Of a stretch of 64,000 bases of DNA, positions 1-11,688 are shown piece after piece (positions within the stretch are counted from its first letter, which is position 1; each line of letters begins with the position of its first letter). The position numbers and the translations under genes were made by a program. Location of the stretch: positions 50,287,676 through 50,351,675 of the forward strand of contig CM049311.1 of the NCBI GenBank assembly GCA_026874595.1. Direction: 5' to 3'. The stretch is from Sipunculus nudus (taxonomy: Eukaryota > Annelida > Sipuncula > Golfingiida > Sipunculidae). A model generated the notes under the pieces. That model was not told where the DNA came from and did not search any database. It saw only the letters and a list, made by a program, of their open reading frames with translations.

Positions 1-82
1 TGTATTGGTATTTATTTTACAGTGTGCCCCCTTAATCTTCCACTGGGTTTAAATTTAAAAGACCACACATTGATTATTACAG

Positions 83-2931
83 GACTTCTTCGTCACAAGT
101 TCCAGCCACCACCCATCAGGAGGGAACTCCCAGGTGCAAAATTGTTCAGGAAGGCCTTCCTCATAGCCGAGTCTGAAAACCTGGAGGACTACCGGGCACA
201 GATAATGTCCACATTTGGGAAGGTCCTGAAGTTTGACTCGACCAAGAAGGTAATACAAATTCTTTAACTACACACAGCATACTGTCAGTATCCTTAAATT
301 TTTTTTAATAACCAGATTTGAATGCAAACCTTCTGCAGAAGATTGAAAAGAAAAATATCATTACCAGCCACCAATGTATGTAATGATATGATGTATTACA
401 CCCAACCTCTAATAAAAATCTTGTCACACATTAATTTTTATACAGTTTATGATGTGGAGATATTTGTTTTCTACTGATGTGTTAGACCCCTTTACACAAC
501 AATCTGCAATGCAATGAGTTACTTTTGTGTACTGGATTGATGTAATGGAAATGGTTGAAACATGTCCCTGTTCTTTTTTTTTTAATAATAGATCTGCAAG
601 AAGCTGGCAGGGTGCGGGCAGGGCACTGCGGAATGGTGCACCAATATCGGAAATGAAAAAGGTCAAGTGCTCAACTGCGTGTTGACGTGTGAGGAGTCCG
701 TGGAAATGTTACAGCCCATGGCGAGAGGTCTTATGGACCGGTTTAAAAATGCCAGTGAAGAACCACCGGTCCTCATGTATGTAGATCGGGGTTGTTGCCG
801 TGTCAGTGGAGTATCGGCCACTGAGAAACTGTTTGACGAGTGGGTGGAGTCTGGCATGATCATCCGTCTCGACATTTTTCATTGGATTCATCGCTTTGAT
901 GCTGCAGTGCGCACTGATCACCATGCCAAATATGCCATCTTCAAGTCTGCCTTGGCTGCTGCAGTCTTTGCCTACAACAAAGATGACATGGCGCTACTGG
1001 TAAAGGCAATACGAGCCGGCCATACCTCCAAACTTGATTCTCTGTCTGATGCACAGGTCATCCAGTACCATTCGTCAAAGGATGACCTGAAGCACTTTGT
1101 GCGTCGCATTACTGTGGGTGCTCAGGAGACGTACACAAGAGTGCAGAATGCCATAGCGATCCTGAAAGGTCAAGCAGGCTTGGATGAAAACCAGATCCAT
1201 CTGTTCAAGGATGAGGCCGCTATTGACCAGGTCTGGGCTGGCCAGCAGAAACATCTTGAATGCATACAAGACCCTCCAGGCATGAATATGTATACCATCG
1301 TCAAGCATGTGACACGCAACGGAATAGACCTGCCTTATTACAGGACCGTGCGTGGCAGCAACAGCTTGGAGGGTTTCCATGCGTTTTTGCCCAGCATGAT
1401 CCCAGGCCCACGATGTGCAGCAGTGCCATTCCAAGTATATTTACTGAGTGGCATTGCGCGCTGGAATGCCGACCGAGAATCAGCAGCAGTTAAAGGGCAG
1501 AAAGGGCGTAGGTACAGGGTTTACACTTCACCTCTCATCAGCCGCTTGAATGATCGGTGCCAGAAGCTGTTTGGGGAAGTTGAGGAAGTCAATTTCCAGC
1601 CACCTGTTCCTGCTGGTGATGAAATGATTGGACTGGAATTCCTGTTCAGCCAGTCCAATGCGTCTTTCAGTACCAACGACCATTACCAGCAGACACGGGA
1701 GACTCTCCAGACAGTTGATGACGGCAACGAAGATGATGAGGTGGTCCAGGCCATGGATGAGGGTGACGAGGATGTTGACCAGGACGCTGGTTACACCAGT
1801 GGAGAGGAGATCACATCCCTGTCCAACCTGCAGCTCACAGATGCTGCTGTCACCCCTGACCGCGATCCATGTGCCGAGGATGTGTGTGGACCCTGTCACC
1901 TTCCTGGATACCAACATGTGGAGGAGTTGAGTGGTATCCTGGTTAAAATAGCCCTGGAAGAGGGCAGGTTGGCTCTCACAGCTGCGGAAAGAGAAGCTGT
2001 CACTGCTGCCTGGAACAAGCTTGAACTGCACGATCGCAATACACAGCAGTTTGACACCCTGTACCGTTCAAGATGGGGATACTGCTCTTTTGGCCGCACA
2101 AACGGGGATCCAGAAACAGCTGCAGTCACCCAAAAAATCAAGTTTGGTAAGCGCCATTCTCCCGCTCACCTGATTGACGCGAGAAAAAACCGGCTTGTTT
2201 ACTGCGTCATCAAACAGCTGTGGCTTCACCCCAACTGTGCGGCTCACGGAGCGTCCCCCCAAAAGCATTACATCACAAAGGTCTACCAGCGACTTCAACA
2301 GCGTGTTGCCGTGGATGACCCACAACTCTGTAAACTCGGGATACCACTGCTCAAGATCAACAGCAAGTGTGTCGCCGAGTTTATCAGACGACAAGAAGCG
2401 CTAGCTGGTAGGCACGTGGTGGATGCCGCAGAGTCCATCTTGAAACGGCCAGACAGCATCTCACAGTCCTCTATGGAACCAGCTGTTGAGCTGCCGGAGG
2501 TGCGCCCTGCAACATCAAGGCCACAAACCATCTATAAAGTGGTCCCAAGTCTAGCTGGCACCAGATCTATGAAAGTGAGGAGGGACCACTTTATTTCACC
2601 CATTTCATCTCCATCAACAGAACCATCAGCGTCATCTTCAGCACATGCCAGCACTCCATCCATCGTCACCCGAGAATCCTCACCGCGTACCATGGCCAGG
2701 TCAACCATGTACAAAAAGAGGAAACTACAGCAACAAGGCCGTCCCGGTCACAAAAAACCCTTAAAAAATTTTACATGTACACTGTGCGGGGAAGCCACAC
2801 AAGGTCACCACAAATACTTGAAGAAAACTTTTTGTGACAAAACCATGATGTCACCTTCAAAAGGGTTGACAAATAAAGTATTTAAAAATTTTGAAGATTT
2901 TAAGGAAACGGTTGACAAGTTAAATGAATAA
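83..2931 (+). CDS. DDE transposase, copy A, last two exons (partial)
   Basis: Only exons 9 (83-249) and 10 (592-2931) of the ten-exon gene lie in the window. They encode residues 580-1414 of the full protein and match copies B and C. The catalytic core is here: first Asp in FDSTKK at the end of exon 9, second Asp in MYVDRGCC, DIFHW, and Glu in SLEGFH. No start codon belongs to this fragment. The long open frame in exon 10 can be opened at a GTG (667), but translation really enters through the splice junction at 592. The rest of the gene should lie to the left. Confidence 0.8.
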
Positions 2932-3109
2932 GATGGTGGCTTCCCCCTTAATTTTGGCATACCCTTTTAAGTAGATCCCTTTCTTTTGTGGCATCCACTG
3001 ACACGGTAACGCCTCGCCAGTAGAGCAAGATCACTAGTTTTAAGTTCCCCCCCCCCCAAAAAAAAATTTTTTTATCCAAATAACAGTGATACAGTGATAA
3101 AATATTATG

Positions 3110-3990
3110 AGGTTCACAGTCATCCTGGATTTCAGCTATTTTTTTTACCTTGGATATCAAGGGTATGGTTACTAGTTTTCAAAAGCACTTGATAAACTTG
3201 TTGAAACAATTTGTGTATCAATATTGAGAGGAAAATATGCAATACTTCAAAAGTTATTGGGTCCAGGATACCCCCCCCCCCCCCCCCCCCCCGAAAGTCT
3301 CATTTACAAGGTAGGAGCCCAGTTGGATGTATCAAAGATGACTGAAAATATGCTGTACTTCAAAAGTTAAAGAATCCATGGTTATCCTGGATTTGAACTG
3401 TTTTGACCTTGAAGATCAAGGGAACTGTTTACCAGTTTTCAACAGCATCCAAAAAGCTTGTGAAACAATTTGTGTTTCAATATTGAGGGGAAAATGTGCA
3501 GTACCTAAAAAGTTAAAAGATCCATGGTTATCCTGGATTTCAACTGTTTTGACCTTGAAGATCAAGGGAACTGTTTACCAGTTTTCAACAGCATCCAAAA
3601 AGCTTGTGAAACAATTTGTGTTTCAATATTGAGGGGGAAATGTGCAGTACTTCAAAAGTTAAAGGTTCCATGGTTATCCTGGATTTCAACTGTTTTGACC
3701 TTGAAGATCAAGGGAACTCTTTACCAGTTTTCAAAAGCATCCAAAAAGCTTGTTGAAACAATTTGTGTTTCAATATTGAGGGGGAAATGTGCAGTACCTA
3801 AAAAGTTATTGGTGTCATAACACCTGCCTGAATCACTAGTTTTCAAGGTCATACGAGAACCCATTTGAAACAGTTGGGTGTATCAAAGTTGAGGAAAAAA
3901 TATGCAGTACTTCAAAAGTTGAAGGATTCACAGTAATCTTGAATGTCAGCTGTTTTGACCTTGACCAGCAAAGTCATTTGAAGAAATGCA
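3110..3990 (+). repeat. 146-bp tandem repeat behind the transposase, copy A
   Basis: A unit beginning TCCATGGTTATCCTGG recurs at 3375, 3521 and 3667 (period 146), with diverged units before (about 3112) and after (about 3928). Each unit contains TTGACCTTGAAGATCAAGGG and a run ending CAGTACCTAAAAAGTTA or CAGTACTTCAAAAGTTA. A poly-C tract of 22 interrupts it at 3271. The open frames of 84 and 98 codons across it follow from the repetition and are not genes. It could include the 3' untranslated region and polyadenylation signals; none was assigned. Confidence 0.85.
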
Positions 3991-4084
3991 CTTGAAGGCC
4001 TGGGTAACACAAATGTCAAGGTCAATCTTTGCCAATTACATATACCATCATATTTGTGACATGTTAGGGGTTTAAATATCCTTT

Positions 4085-4505
4085 TACCTGTAATATTGTG
4101 AGGTTGTAAACCTTTTTTATACCTGTGATGATGTGAGGTTGTAAACCTTTTTATAATTGTGATATTGTGAGGTTGTAAACCTTTCTATGCCTATGATATT
4201 GTGAGGTTGTAAACCTTTTTATACCTGTGATGATGTGAGGTTGTAAACCTTTTTATAATTGTGATATTGTGAGGTTGTAAACCTTTCTATGCCTATGATA
4301 TTGTGAGGTTGTAAACCTTTTTATACCTGTGATATTGTGAGGTTGTAAACCTTTTTATACCTGTGATATTGTGAGGTTGTAAACCTTTTTATACCTGTGA
4401 TATTGTGAGGTTGTAAACCTTTTTATACCTGTGATATTGTGAGGTTGTAAACCTTTCTTTACCTGTGATACTGTAAGGTTGTAAACCTTATTATACCTGT
4501 GATAT
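4085..4505 (+). repeat. 34-bp minisatellite, copy A
   Basis: About twelve copies of a 34-bp unit, core GTGATATTGTGAGGTTGTAA followed by ACC and a T-rich link. Each core contains GGTTgtaAACC, a short palindrome with a 3-base centre. Variants (GATGATGTG, CCTATGATATTG) appear in a repeated order, which suggests a higher-order duplication within the array. Confidence 0.9.
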
Positions 4506-4947
4506 GTTATAAGTACTGTTGTATATATGCATGATATAAACCTTAATAAATTTGAATTGCAGCGTATCTGTGTATTGCTTAAAACAATGATTATCCAGAG
4601 TCATGTTCATGTGCATATGTTAATAAAATATTTATATGACTAATCATCTGAATCATTTTACTTTATCTGACCTTCACCTGAGTTTGTGTGCTTGTGTATC
4701 AGTTGGTATGGCATTTATCCAACACTTCCAAAACTCCATAAACAATTATAATCGATTTCCCCAATTACATTTTATTTAATATAAGTATCCTAAATGATAT
4801 CCTTCTAGGCCCCTCTGAAAGGACTTCTCTCTAATACACAGTGCAGTCAAGCTTTACTCTCAATAAGATCCTTCTGAGTCCCATGATATAAGGGATAATT
4901 CCTCTCATGCCCATACTGCAGACATGCCCCTCCCCCCTCTTCGCCAG

Positions 4948-4961
4948 TCTACAGTCTACAG
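4948..4961 (+). repeat. Right subterminal TCTACAG motifs, copy A
   Basis: Two TCTACAG motifs lie back to back, immediately inside the right inverted repeat. They have the same strand orientation as the left block, so the motif is direct, not inverted, between the two ends. Confidence 0.5.
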
Positions 4962-4992
4962 TGCATTGCACGTCACCAGCGCCCAGGGCCGG
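4962..4992. repeat. Right terminal inverted repeat, copy A
   Basis: Read inward on the minus strand, the end runs CCGGCCCTGGGCGCTGGTGA, one further C, then GTGCAATGCA. The inner decamer matches the left end exactly, with 21 bases outside it instead of 17. The outer segment shares only the CGGCC core with the left end, so the repeat is imperfect. Confidence 0.6.
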
Positions 4993-4998
4993 TCGCAG
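4993..4998. repeat. Target-site hexamer TCGCAG between copies A and B
   Basis: A single TCGCAG separates the right end of copy A from the left end of copy B. The same hexamer is U1 snRNA nucleotides 89-94 read on the opposite strand. One shared copy between adjacent elements is what repeated insertion into the same duplicated target would leave. Confidence 0.75.
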
Positions 4999-5025
4999 AT
5001 GTCGGCCTCAGCGGAGTGCAATGCA
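4999..5025. repeat. Left terminal inverted repeat, copy B
   Basis: The end starts ATGTCGGCCTCAGCGGA, followed by GTGCAATGCA. It contains GGAGTGCAAT, the complement of the U1 stem-loop II loop AUUGCACUCC, at the same distance (17 bases) from TCGCAG as in a real U1 gene. Confidence 0.65.
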
Positions 5026-5026
5026 G

Positions 5027-5136
5027 TCTACAGTTGTCTACAGTTCTGACGCTCTCATTGGTTAAGAGTCTACACATTTGTCTACAGTGTATTGGTACTC
5101 ACCTTCTGGTTTGACGAGAGTCTACAGTTTCTACAG
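5027..5136 (+). repeat. Left subterminal TCTACAG motifs, copy B
   Basis: TCTACAG occurs at 5027, 5037, 5081, 5121 and 5130, with a variant TCTACAC at 5069, beginning one base inside the inverted repeat. Clustered short subterminal repeats are typical transposase-binding sites in several DNA transposon superfamilies. Binding here is inference. Confidence 0.55.
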
Positions 5137-5740
5137 TTGCCCGCCAATCATACAGCCGCTCACACATCCGCTCAACCCGGTCATGCCGGAAGGATGATCG
5201 GAAAAAACGGACGTCGGCGGTCGGAGATCAGTTCCAGTGACATGTCACAATGTTAACCAAAATAAATAAATAAATAAATGCAGCTTTCTGTGTTGGTCCT
5301 GTGCAATGACGGGTAAGAGAATGCGTGCGAATGTGTACACATGCGTTTGCAGTGTATATCTATAAAAGGACATGTTAATTAAAAGGATACCGGATATGTG
5401 TGGATGTTAAAATTCCATGCCAGGATAATTTATAAATCCACTCTTTATTTTTGTCCCAAATGTCTAAATAAAGTTTAAAGTTTTTTTAACTGTAAAACTG
5501 TTTCTTTTCTGGAAATCTATCTGTTAAATATTTATTTAAAATATAGTTAATTGGTTTTTATTATTTTTGTTTCTCCATGCACGGCCCGTTTAAACATAAG
5601 TGTAACGGCCAAAACAGTACATTCATGTTAATGATTAATATATGTATTCCTATTTGTATCTAGTAATTTCAAGTATGATTTGTGCATGTATGCAAGTGTT
5701 TATAATCTACAGAGCCTGTTAGACTTGTTCTGCCAATACT

Positions 5741-6010
5741 ATTTCTAGTACAGCATGAGCACTGGGTAAACTGAAAGTATATTTCCAGTACAGCATAAGT
5801 GCTGGGTTAATTGAAGTATGTTTCTGGTACAGCAGGACACTGCGTCATTTGAAATGTGTCAGGCTGAGATTGCTTGTAACTAGTTCTTTACGTCTTATAG
5901 TGCACTAGAAGCCAGCTAATCTAATAAAGTCTTATAGTGCACGAGAAGCCAGCTAATCTAATAAAGTGTAACTTACTCTCTATGTCCTAGTGGACCAGAA
6001 GCTAGCTATA
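5741..6010 (+). repeat. Short diverged tandem repeats in leader, copy B
   Basis: Two sets are visible. A 40-bp unit with core AGTACAGCAT recurs at about 5741, 5781 and 5820. A 37-bp unit, GTCTTATAGTGCAC followed by GAAGCCAGCTAATCTAATAA, recurs at 5892 and 5929, with a degraded third copy around 5978-6010 (CCAGAAGCTAGCT). Confidence 0.7.
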
Positions 6011-6461
6011 GTTCCATAAACGGTGTCGATGTAGGGTATTAAAACCCTGTAAGAGAACAGTGTCAGCATTCGGTCAGAGGCGAGCTGGCAAAGAATCACC
6101 AACTGCAAGACAGATTTTGGGATGCTGAGAGAATACTAAATTGGTATGTTTATGGTATTTCTTATTTCTAGTTTTTCATAAACCATTAGATTTTCTACAA
6201 GGATTCACATTATGGAGCAAGTTTATTGGTTGTGATTGATTTAGAATGAAATATCTGTTGTATAAAAAATAAAATGGAAGATTACATTTACGTAATTACA
6301 TGTGACTGAAAAGTAACCTGCTAATATTCTGTAAAATCTGACTTTATTTGTAATTCTGTTTCTAAGCCTGCATTATTCAAGTGTGTATTTTACAGTACTT
6401 TGTAATTTGGTTTTATATTCATGAGACTGTTCTATTTTGGTTGAAGTCAATCGTTTGGGAA

Positions 6462-6833
6462 TCATTTAGAAGTATGTTCTAGATTTGACAATAAAGAACG
6501 TGTTAACTCCAAAGGAATTGCATTATTTATACCAGCATCAGGTCTTACAATAAGTATACAGTATTTTTTAATTGAGACCCCTTTAAAATGATTTTTTTTT
6601 TGCCATTCCGGATATAAGAAATCGTCAAATAATAGATATGCACGCAATATATAAATAACAATTAAACTATAACGATCTCCAGAATTATATGCAAAAAAGA
6701 AAACCATTCTCTTTAATCTGCCCTTGTTTATATGGTCGTAATCAATCGAATTATCTTGCATGATATAGTTCAAACATAAGTCAAAGTACATATTTCCATT
6801 TGATTCAACTTTATAATCTAAACAAGATGACAT
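6462..6833 (-). CDS. Hypothetical minus-strand open frame, copy B
   Basis: A 123-codon frame opens at the ATG at 6833 and runs away from the transposase in the AT-rich leader. The product has a hydrophobic patch (YSLIVIYILRAYLLF) and is otherwise unremarkable; I do not recognise it. It could be a chance frame, although 123 codons without a stop is long for such AT-rich DNA. It crosses a run of eight T that would be prone to slippage. The GC-richer patch just upstream (6845-6940) could be a divergent promoter. Confidence 0.2.
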   Translation of the reverse strand: MSSCLDYKVESNGNMYFDLCLNYIMQDNSIDYDHINKGRLKRMVFFFAYNSGDRYSLIVIYILRAYLLFDDFLYPEWQKKNHFKGVSIKKYCILIVRPDAGINNAIPLELTRSLLSNLEHTSK

Positions 6834-7397
6834 CACATATTCCAAGCGGCCGTTCGTGGGTCAAGTCACGACATCCCGGTATCGGACTTGTGACATCCAT
6901 GTTCTGCGCCGAAGGTCAAGGTCGCGAATGTTTACAAACAGTCAATTTGACAGTTTGCGTTACCTGAAGATATTGTCCTGTTTTCTCACTGTAAGTAGCT
7001 CTTTTCGCATAAAATCACACACAGTAGTCTGCGTCGTATTAATAGCTGTCCAATGACACCTTGCTGATAAAAATCGGACCATTTTTGGCGAAATAAAGAC
7101 CAACTGTCACTTTCCGGAACACGAAAAATGACCGTCATCACTGACATGTCACTGTCAGTTCACCATCGCACCACTGCGCAGTATTTTATCCCTTTCCACA
7201 GATAATATAAGCATCATTCCTGTGCAGATTTATGTTATATTGCCCAAGTAAGCCCCACTTTGTTAGATTCCGAACATATTTAGCGAAATAACAACAAAAT
7301 GTCACCCAGGCCCACAGTGTAAAACTGATATTATAAAAACCAGCATGTTATAACCACACAAAAAATTTAGTTCACATAATTAACGGATTTATAAAAA

Positions 7398-7880
7398 ATA
7401 ATGAGAGAATTGAATACCGTCATATTTTATTATACGTAGAGTGTTGGGATTATCTTGATTTTATTTAATAAATTTTCATTTATCATGGTGATCGTGCAAA
7501 ATTAATATTAATCTGTATTGTTTTGTCTCTGTCAATTTTTTTTAAGATGCCGCAAAATTATAAATATAATTGTGTTTACTATGGAAAGTAAAAACCGTAA
7601 TCTTGAGTCTATTTTGTAACATATTTCATGTATTTTATAAGTAAAAAATATGTTTAAATGAGAAAATTGAAAACCGTCATGTTTCATTAATTGTAAATTG
7701 TAGGCATTTCCTGTATCTATCTAATGGAATTCCATTTATTATGTTTTCGGAAGAGATAAATAACTGTATTATTTTATCGCTGTCAAAATATTTTCTCACA
7801 CTGTAAAATTATAAATATTATAGTGTTTACATTCGAAAGTTAAAACCATAATTTATAGTCTATTTTGTAATATATTTCCA
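7398..7880 (+). repeat. Old duplication upstream of the transposase start, copy B
   Basis: Two diverged segments of about 230 bp share an ordered set of blocks: GAAT/AAACCGTCAT, a TTATTA stretch, CTGTATT followed by TGTC, AAAATTATAAATAT, GTGTTTAC, and AGTCTATTTTGTAA then ATATTTC. The first runs from about 7398 to 7630 and the second from about 7655 to 7880. Confidence 0.6.
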
Positions 7881-7999
7881 TTTTTTCTCAACTTACAAAT
7901 GTTTATACAAAGTCAACAAAGCTCTGACTGGTATTTGTACAATTTTATTTCTACAGAACTGAGACCCCCATTTGAGGAATAGGTACCAGTATTGGGAGA

Positions 8000-10900
8000 A
8001 TGGAGTCAAAACGTACAGGTATGTTTACATGTCGAACAGACTCGGACTAAGTACAGATATCAAAACATAATGTTCATCAGTATTTTGTCAATTTTATTTC
8101 ATGGTACAAATGAATACGATTAACTAACTTTTATGGGCTTGTGATTTCTCGCACACTTGCGGCAAAATTATATTATTGTTTGTGATAGCATTATTTGCTG
8201 TATGATAATATGGGGTATGATATTTTAAAAAATTAAAAAAAAAACATAACAGCTGTAGAAGAAAGTAATTTATTTGAAGCATTTATGGACAGAATAGGGG
8301 TGAATTTTGTTCTGATGTAATTGTAATGTTGTATTTTTGTTACAGAGAGTAAGAAGACTGATCCTTTGCAACCGGTACTCAGCATCTATGATGCAAGTGT
8401 TCCAGTCGATCGGCAGCAGTGTGTGCTGAAGGCCACCCGAGAAGCAAAAAATGCCGCATCTATGCCACCGCCACCAAGCATGGATGACTGGAAGCTACGG
8501 GATGAAAAAACAGCAGTTGATGCAGGTATTGTTATTTTTCACGTCATACATACTGAAGGATATCACACAAAAAAGCTCAACTAAAGTTGACTTTGTTGAT
8601 AAAATGCCTAATTGATTAATTGCATTTGTTTTTATTTTCCATTTGCCAACACACAAGATGAGAGTCACTGAAATTCTTTAGGAATTAAAAAGTGCTACAT
8701 TTATAGCAATGCCATTTAAAAAATGTCACAACTCATTACTTTTCACCAAAGGCAATAAAAATGACCCAAGTTTTTTCAAAAGTTGGGTTAATTAAATTTT
8801 TAATGTGTTTCTTGATAGCTGCATTAAGGAGGTTATGTTTTCACCCTGTCAGTTTGTTTGATTGCTGATTTGATTTTTTTCATTTCATGCTATCATTTCA
8901 TCATGTTTGTATCATGCTGACCCAGCCTGAAGTATGATAAATTATTTGGTGTCACTTATATGTATGAATTGTATTTTCAGCTAAAAAACGGTGCTGGTTG
9001 TGGTCTCGTACTCCGACAGAGGATCAGTACCTGGGCCAGTTGATCATATCCTTTGGCAAGTACAATGGGAAGACGTTCAAATGGCTCATAGAAAATGATG
9101 TTGGCTATGTGAAGTAGTAAGTTATGCAAATTTCATATAGATTTGTCTTAACACCAGTTGTTGTAATTTTATTGGCTTAAAACTGTCCTTTGAACTATAA
9201 TGCTTAATAAAGCACTGAGACTGAGCAGCAATGCATTCTAATCACCAGAGAATGGCAGCCTAAATGTAAAATATTCCCCACAAATTTTATTTAAATTGTG
9301 TCTGACTGTACCTTTAACATGATTTGAATGTGCGTATCTGAGTTTTATTGATAATAAATATAAGTAAAGAATAAAATAAAAATTTTATCAATTATATTAT
9401 GCATCATAGACTGAAATTATTTACTGCAGTGTATTTGAGTCTGTAAAATAACATTTTTGTAGCCTGCTGGACAAACATGTCAAGGAGTCTAAGAACCCTG
9501 CACGTAAAAGTGAGATTCACGATGGGTGGCTGAAGGACTACCTCCTCCAGTACGCCAATCTCTTCCCGGCAGTGTCGTCACACCTGGAGGTCAACGTAGA
9601 TAGCTGCGTGTATGGCCAGGGAAAGTTTAAGGCATTCTCCTATAAGGAGATGTACCAGTGGTACAAGCTCCACAAGGTTTTCCTGGCTGATCCACAGGCA
9701 GGTACAGCAGCCGAACGGACGCAGGCCCAGGATGCCTTCAATTCCACTAAGCAATGGCTGAATATGCAGGAAGCCAGCATCTCCAGCAAGGCCATGAAAA
9801 GGTTCAGGCAGTATGTTCTTGACAACGACAGGAAGGTAATGATCATCGATTGCTTTATATATAGTTCACATCAAAGCGCACTCAGTGTTTTATTTTATTA
9901 CGTTTCATAACAAAATCTCATTATATTCCTCAATCCGGATCTTGCGCCAGATCCACACTAAAATGTAATCAATTCTTCATTGGCCCATTCTAGAAATGCC
10001 CTGGAAATATCATGATATCCCGTTTTTGAATGCCCCAATTATTTTGTGAAGAAACATGCATACACACAAACCCACACAAACAGGACTGAACACATACCCT
10101 CCTTGGGAAAACAAGAATTTCATTTATTATTGAAAGTATATCTTAACTGCACTTTGCACTGGAATAATACAAAAGAAATAAATCTGCAGATAAGTTCTAT
10201 TAAGATGCATCATTTTACTCTAAATTTCAAAATGTCAGGTTGATATAACAATTTGCTGATTACAATGTGGAATGGTAACCGCTTATTCTTTCTGGTTATA
10301 GGAGGAAGGTGTGAGTGGCCAACAGCTGTCTACACGTTCCACCACCAGCACCACAGTGAAGCACTTTTCTCCTTCTAAGCATGACCCTACATGGGAAGAT
10401 GATTCTGGTCTGCTGCAAGTGCCCGAACTCAATCTGACAAAAGGTACCGTATGATGTCTTTGTTTTAGGAGCATCACAATGTTCGTATTCATTAAAAGTA
10501 ATTATGATTTTGTTGAAATATATAACTTGGTCTTCAAAATGATGATTCTACTGAACGCTAAGTAACGATTAATACATATGTCACAAATGATAAGTACACA
10601 TATCTGCTAATAACAAATTCATTATCATTATAGGAGTGGTGCATGTATGACATTTCTAATGACATTTTATGCTAATGTTTTCAGATTTGAGAGCACATTG
10701 TTGGTAAGGTTCATGTTCAGGTTAAGATATGGTGTTGGTGCTTTCTCTGACTGTTCTGTTGGGTGTGGGTGTACCGATGGTGTCAAACACCTGTAAATAC
10801 ACAATAATGACTCTCCATATTTCTTCCTTTGTTTTGATTCCTCTCCTACCTTATAAATGTGAATGTATAATTTTTGTATATTATCTTTTATTTGCCTTTC

Positions 10901-11611
10901 TCAGCAGCATGCTTTCACATATCTTAATTCGCTAGCTGTTTTGTTATTTACAGCTCTTACCCAAGCTTTTTTTTATATATTTGCTTATTTCATGCTTTGC
11001 ACCTGTTTCCTTTTTCAAGAGTTACATTATTCAGTCTTTAAGATATGCTTCATGTGTTTGTTTCTGGTAAAATGTTGTCATTTGTTTAATACTACTGGTT
11101 TGGATAGTATTTATTCTTAGTTATTTTAAATAATGGATTGGAAAAATAGGGAGATATTTGAAATAAGTTTTAAAGAAAGTTTTAAGAAAATTTTTGAAGT
11201 AAGGTTGTCACCAAATATCTGAATTAAGGTTTTAAGTACAGTGTCCATATTTTCTAATGACATGGTTAATTTTAATTTTCAATTAAATGAAAAAGTTTGA
11301 TATATAATTTCTGCCTTCCTGTCACTAATCTGTTGAATGTTTAAAACATTGTCTTGTACTGTTTGTACACACAGAAATATCTCCGGCTCCAGTGGAGGCT
11401 ACCACCTCGAGTTGCAAAGCGACAGCTCCAGTTGAACCTTCAGCTCAGCAGAAGAGGGCCGTTCAGGATATATCAACACCAGAGAATGAACAGTCTGGCA
11501 CACCTGAGGGCACAAATGAAAACCTCTCAGAGGTAGATTTTTGTTTTATGCCAACATTATTTCAAATGTTGTCTAGGCAGATAATTGAGAACTAAGGACT
11601 ATGGGTCATGC

Positions 11612-11688
<77 letters not shown>

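Larger units (their letters stand above)
1..4992 (+). mobile_element. U1-targeting DNA transposon, copy A (3' part)
   Basis: This is the 3' 5 kb of the same element seen complete twice further right. It holds the end of an intron, the last two transposase exons, the 146-bp and 34-bp tandem repeats and the right terminus. It ends at position 4992 with GGCCGG, followed by TCGCAG. Apart from simple-repeat lengths (for example 22 C here at 3271-3292 against 19 C in copies B and C) I saw no difference from the other copies while reading. The left end lies outside the window. Confidence 0.85.
5137..7999. other. Transposon 5' leader, copy B
   Basis: About 2.9 kb between the left subterminal motifs and the transposase start. 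It is AT-rich, except for a GC-richer patch at 5150-5230 (several CGG/CCGG) and another at 6845-6940 that may mark a promoter. It contains an (AAAT)n run near 5262-5279, the short tandem repeats at 5741-6010, a diverged duplication at 7398-7880 and one minus-strand open frame. The acceptor-like TTTCTACAG ending at 7956 may start the 5' untranslated part of the first coding exon. No promoter element could be assigned. Confidence 0.5.

Noticed and set aside
3378-3820. 84- and 98-codon frames behind the transposase
   Set aside because: They are generated by the 146-bp tandem repeat, whose period is not a multiple of three, so the same sequence is read in different frames.
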